35,619 nt of DNA. Origin: Pusillimonas sp. (GTDB lineage Bacteria; Pseudomonadota; Gammaproteobacteria; Burkholderiales; Burkholderiaceae_B). The notes beneath the pieces are model-generated. The model had not been told where the DNA came from. It was given only the letters and a program-made list of their open reading frames with translations, and did no database searches. Below, one piece after another: positions 32,297 through 35,619 of this stretch (position 1 is the first letter of the stretch; every line of letters begins with the position of its first letter). The position numbers and the translations under genes are program-made. The stretch covers positions 1-35,619 of the forward strand of contig NZ_JAJUFE010000021.1 of the NCBI RefSeq assembly GCF_029263785.1. Direction: 5' to 3'.

Positions 32297-33016
32297 TCAG
32301 GCGCCGCCCAAATAGGCATGCCGGACTCGCTCGTCCTCGCTCAGTTCTTGGGCCGGCCCACTAAGGGTAATGCAGCCTCCTTCGAGCACATGACCTTCAG
32401 ACGATACCTTGAGTGCGGCACGGGCGTTCTGTTCAACCAACAGAACCGATAGGCCGCTATGACGCAATTGCCCGATTTCCGTAAGAATTTCCTGGACGAT
32501 CAGGGGAGCCAGGCCCAGGCTTGGCTCATCAAGCATCAACAGCCTCGGTTGGCTCATCATCGCGCGGCTTAGCGCCAGCATTTGGCGCTCGCCACCGGAC
32601 AACGTGTCGGCGCGCTGATCCCGCCTTTCTGCAAGGCGTGGAAAGCGCGCGTAGGCCTCATCGAGCGCGCGCTTCAGTTCAGCAGAGGACAGACGACGAA
32701 CATAGCTGCCTAGAACAAGGTTATCGAGGACTGTCATGTCACCAAAAAGCTCTCGCTGCTCGGCAACCAGGCAGATCCCGAGGTCGAGACGGGTTTCGAC
32801 ATCCAGCCCGCTGATCTCGTGGCCGTCGAAATATATCTGACCGCTTGCGGCCGGCAATAGGCCCATCAAGGTACTTAGCAAGGTAGTCTTGCCGGCACCG
32901 TTCGGACCAATGATAGAACTGATGTGACCTTCTTCAAGCGAGAACGATACGCCGCGCACAGCTTCGACTTGGCCATAGGCCACATGCAGATCATTGACTT
33001 CCAGCAGCGTACTCAT
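32297..33016 (-). CDS. livF: branched-chain amino acid-type ABC transporter ATP-binding protein LivF
   Basis: Cytoplasmic ATPase subunit of a HAAT-family importer, 239 residues. Walker A GPNGAGKTT, the signature LSGGERQMLALSRAMM and Walker B RLLMLDEPSLGLAP are all intact, and the N-terminus LLEVNDLHVAYGQVEAVRGVSF is typical of LivF. Start and stop overlap with the preceding gene by four bases (33013-33016), so translation is coupled. Substrate may be branched-chain amino acids, but this family also moves amides, urea and aromatic compounds, and no binding-protein gene is in view. Confidence 0.95.
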   Translation of the reverse strand: MSTLLEVNDLHVAYGQVEAVRGVSFSLEEGHISSIIGPNGAGKTTLLSTLMGLLPAASGQIYFDGHEISGLDVETRLDLGICLVAEQRELFGDMTVLDNLVLGSYVRRLSSAELKRALDEAYARFPRLAERRDQRADTLSGGERQMLALSRAMMSQPRLLMLDEPSLGLAPLIVQEILTEIGQLRHSGLSVLLVEQNARAALKVSSEGHVLEGGCITLSGPAQELSEDERVRHAYLGGA

Positions 33017-34800
33017 GCGTCACTTCCCAGGTAAGCGGCTTGAACCTGGGGATCGGCACGAACCTCTTCAGGGCGGCCCTCGGCGATCTTGCTGCCGAAG
33101 TTCATGACGACCAAACGGTCAACCAGATTCATGACAAACTCCATATCGTGCTCCACGATCAAAACGGTCACCCCTTCGGCGCGCAAGTTTTCAAGTAGCG
33201 TGGCCAAAGCCTGTTTTTCGAGCAGTCGCAGACCTGCTGCCGGTTCGTCCAGCATGATCAGTACCGGATCTGCCGCCAGCGCACGGGCAATCTCGACCAG
33301 ACGCTGGGTACCCAGGGGCAGGCTGCCCGCCATGTCGTACGCATGCTCTGCGAGTCCAACCCGGGTCAGCTGGTACATGGCTTCGGCCATGATGCTGGCT
33401 TCTTCATCACGATCCAGCTGGAGGCCACCCCGAAACAGGCCGCACTTGCCGCGAGCATGTGCCCCTAGAGCAACGTTGTCCAGAACAGTCATGCGCGGAC
33501 GCAACTTGACGTGCTGGAAGGTTCGCGCCACGCCAAGCAAGGCAATTTCGCGCTGGGTCTTGCCTTGCAGCGGGGTATTAAGGAAGCTGACGGCGCCGCC
33601 GCTAAGTGGCAAAGTACCGGTGAGCAGATTGAACATGGTGGATTTTCCGGCACCGTTCGGCCCGATCAGCCCCAGGATTTCACCCGCATTGATGTCGAAA
33701 CTTACCTCATTGACAGCAACCAGCCCGCCAAAGCGCTTGCTGACCTTGTCGGCCTTGAGAATGCATGTGCCCTTCTGAGGCATAGTCCTGGAAGGCAGCT
33801 TTGTGGCAGCTGAGGAAACGGGCTCTATCTTTCGGGCCGGACGAAACCGTTCCACCAGGCGCACAATCGGGCGTCCGATGCCACCGGGCATGCGCTCAAG
33901 GATCAACAGGAACAGCAGGGCAAAAATCAACGAATTGACTTGCGCGCCGCGACTTGTGACCAAGGGCAGGACATCTTGCAACACGTTGTTCAGTCCGATG
34001 TACAAGGTCGAGCCGATCAGCGCACTGCTTAGCTGCGACATGCCGGCGGCAACCATCATGAAGACATAATCAATACTGGCATGCAGCGAAAATGGCGTGT
34101 GGCTGACAAAACGATTGGCGTGTGCAAACAGCCAGCCCGCAACCGCGGCATACGCCGATGCCAGAACAAACAGCATCAGGCGGACACGAAAAGCATCAGC
34201 GCCAAAGCTGGCCATCAGAATGCCGCCGCCACGCAAGGCGCGCACCGTACGCCCCACCCTGGAGCCAAGCAGGTTGTAGGCGAACCAGGCGCCGAGCAGC
34301 ACCAGCAGCCAGATCAATATGAATATGGATCGGGACTCATCCAGCACCCAAGGCCCCAGGTGGATCGCCGGAATGCCGTCGATGCCGGTGTGACTGCCAA
34401 GGGCATGGGTATTGGCAAACACCAGAGGGACAGCCAGGCCCCAGGCGATTGTGCTTAGGGCCAGGTAATGGCTACCCAGGCGCATGGTAATGCCGCCCAT
34501 GATCCAGGCGCTGCCACAGGTCAATGCCAACCCTGCAGCCAGTCCGGTCCAGGGCGATATGCCCTGGGTCGTGCTCAGCCACGCAGTCGACTAGGCGGCG
34601 ATACCGACAAACGCGGCCTGGCCAAAGGACTGGGCACCGCCAATACCGGACACAAGGATGAGTCCGACCACGACAAGTGCCGCAATGCCGATGTCATTAA
34701 GAAGGGCGAGGTGAAAGCTGCCCAGCAACTGGGGTATGACCAGGATCGGCAGGATCCAGAGCAGCGGCTTGATTGAGGAAGTCCAGGCACGTTGCTTCAT
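33013..34800 (-). pseudogene. livMG: LivM-LivG fusion (permease plus ATPase) interrupted by an in-frame amber codon
   Basis: The frame from the ATG at 34800 encodes a LivM-type permease fused to a LivG-type ATPase, about 594 residues if read through. A TAG at 34593-34591 interrupts it after residue 69, within the conserved GQAAFVGI-A-A-stop-S-T-A-W-L region where other LivM proteins have tyrosine. After the stop the frame stays open to 33013, with membrane helices and then LivG: Walker A GPNGAGKS, LPLGTQRLVEIARAL and Walker B VLIMLDEPAAGL. No convincing restart is seen close to the stop. It overlaps livH and livF by four bases each. Read-through, sequencing error or true inactivation are all possible. 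Confidence 0.85.
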
Positions 34801-35619
34801 TCTTCATTCTCTTCTTCTTGATGGGCCGCCAGGCCGGAACGGATCACGAGGATCGGTATGAGCAGACCAAACACAATGGCATCCTTGAGCCCACTATTCC
34901 AAAACGACGCATAGCTTTCAGCGACACCGACCAGCAAAGCGCCGAGCGCCGTCAATGGGTAACTGACCATGCCGCCAATGATCGCGGCAACAAAGGCCTT
35001 GAGAGTCAGGATCAACCCACTGTCGTAATAAATGGTCGCGACCGGCGAAATCAGGACACCTGCAACGCCGGCAAGCAGTGCGGCCACGATGTGAGCAATA
35101 GTGGCGGTAAACGCCGGCCGGATTCCCACCAGCCGGGCTCCGACGGGATTCGATGCTGTGGCATGCAGCACCTTGCCCATACGGGTGCGTTGCAATGCAA
35201 TGTAAAACACGATGGCCAGCACAATCGCTACTGCGATGGTCATCAGTGTCTGGTAATTGACGACGAGGTTTTGCGACACCGCAATTGAACCGCCCAGCGA
35301 AGCCTTTGTACGCAGGCCTTCCGGCCCGAACCAAAGCAATCCAAGGCCCGCCAGCACCAGGTCGAGGACGAGTGCGACGATCAACAGTGCCAATACCGAT
35401 GCATTGGCAATAGGGCGCAAGGCCACACGCTCGATGAGCGGACCCAGGGGTACGGCCAGCAATATGGCGGCTATCACCCGCAGCGCGCCTGAACCGTGGA
35501 AAGAAGCCCAGTACGCAAGCGCACAGGGCAATAGCGGCAGCACCAGCCAATAGAACAGAACTCGCGGCAGGCGGTTCCATGCCCCGGTGCGAACCAGCCC
35601 CGACAGCTCGATGATCAAT
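34797..35619 (-). CDS. livH: branched-chain amino acid-type ABC transporter permease LivH (partial, runs off window)
   Basis: Inner-membrane permease of the HAAT family; at least 273 residues are visible. Typical LivH sequence includes ERVALRPIANASVLALLIVAL, LQRTRMGKVLHATASNPVGARLVGI, ISPVATIYYDSGLILTLKAFVAAIIGGM and YPLTALGALLVGVAES. The usual N-terminal NFAHG segment is not seen, and the frame reaches the window edge, so the gene probably begins outside. An apparent TTG start at 35618 is not trusted. It overlaps the LivM-LivG start by four bases, and the C-terminus ends HQEEENEE. Confidence 0.88.
   Translation of the reverse strand, partial: LIIELSGLVRTGAWNRLPRVLFYWLVLPLLPCALAYWASFHGSGALRVIAAILLAVPLGPLIERVALRPIANASVLALLIVALVLDLVLAGLGLLWFGPEGLRTKASLGGSIAVSQNLVVNYQTLMTIAVAIVLAIVFYIALQRTRMGKVLHATASNPVGARLVGIRPAFTATIAHIVAALLAGVAGVLISPVATIYYDSGLILTLKAFVAAIIGGMVSYPLTALGALLVGVAESYASFWNSGLKDAIVFGLLIPILVIRSGLAAHQEEENEE

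Overview
The window reads as a chromosomal segment of a betaproteobacterium, most likely family Alcaligenaceae (Bordetella, Achromobacter, Pusillimonas and relatives). The grounds are the mix of families (tct-type transporter genes, a LivM-LivG fusion, a TorF-family porin, long EpsC-type CysE, PurT) and the complete ybgC-tolQRAB-pal-cpoB cluster. The genus cannot be fixed by eye. Coding density is high: no stretch above 300 bases lacks a gene, and I see no tRNA, rRNA, CRISPR array, transposase or phage gene.

Layout. 1-2.3 kb: hppD (tyrosine catabolism) faces msrA and a small periplasmic cytochrome c. 2.4-5.4 kb: lgt (lipoprotein maturation), a periplasmic SIMPL-domain protein and a diguanylate cyclase with a duplicated sensory module. 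5.4-6.4 kb: a coiled-coil protein and zapA (cell division), followed on the same strand by a 6S RNA gene that I infer from position and long-range base pairing. 6.6-9.5 kb: tctB-tctA with no tctC beside them, then a 3-hydroxyisobutyrate-dehydrogenase-like gene. 9.5-11.9 kb: rppH and proS, divergent. 12.0-17.5 kb: the Tol-Pal cluster. 17.6-21.1 kb: alpha/beta hydrolase, a His-rich PCuAC copper chaperone, a D-2-hydroxyacid dehydrogenase and cysE. 21.2-23.0 kb: a TorF-family porin behind a consensus-like sigma-54 promoter, a methyltransferase and dodecin. 23.1-28.5 kb: a five-gene iron-type cluster (small membrane protein, imelysin, di-haem DUF1111 protein, second imelysin, Tat-exported DUF1513 protein) with a Fur-box-like site in front. 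28.6-31.9 kb: purT, then cytochrome b561 with two YceI proteins. 31.9-35.6 kb: a small membrane protein and a branched-chain amino-acid-type ABC transporter (livF, livM-livG fusion, livH running off the edge).

The points most worth attention are an in-frame amber codon inside the livM-livG fusion; the 6S RNA with a terminator-like hairpin abutting the ribosome binding site of the diguanylate cyclase gene; the sigma-54/NtrC-type control region of the porin; the Fur-box-headed imelysin/di-haem cluster, whose second imelysin lacks the motif histidine; and a near-perfect inverted repeat in front of the cytochrome b561-yceI-yceI genes. All calls come from reading the sequence; no database search was run.
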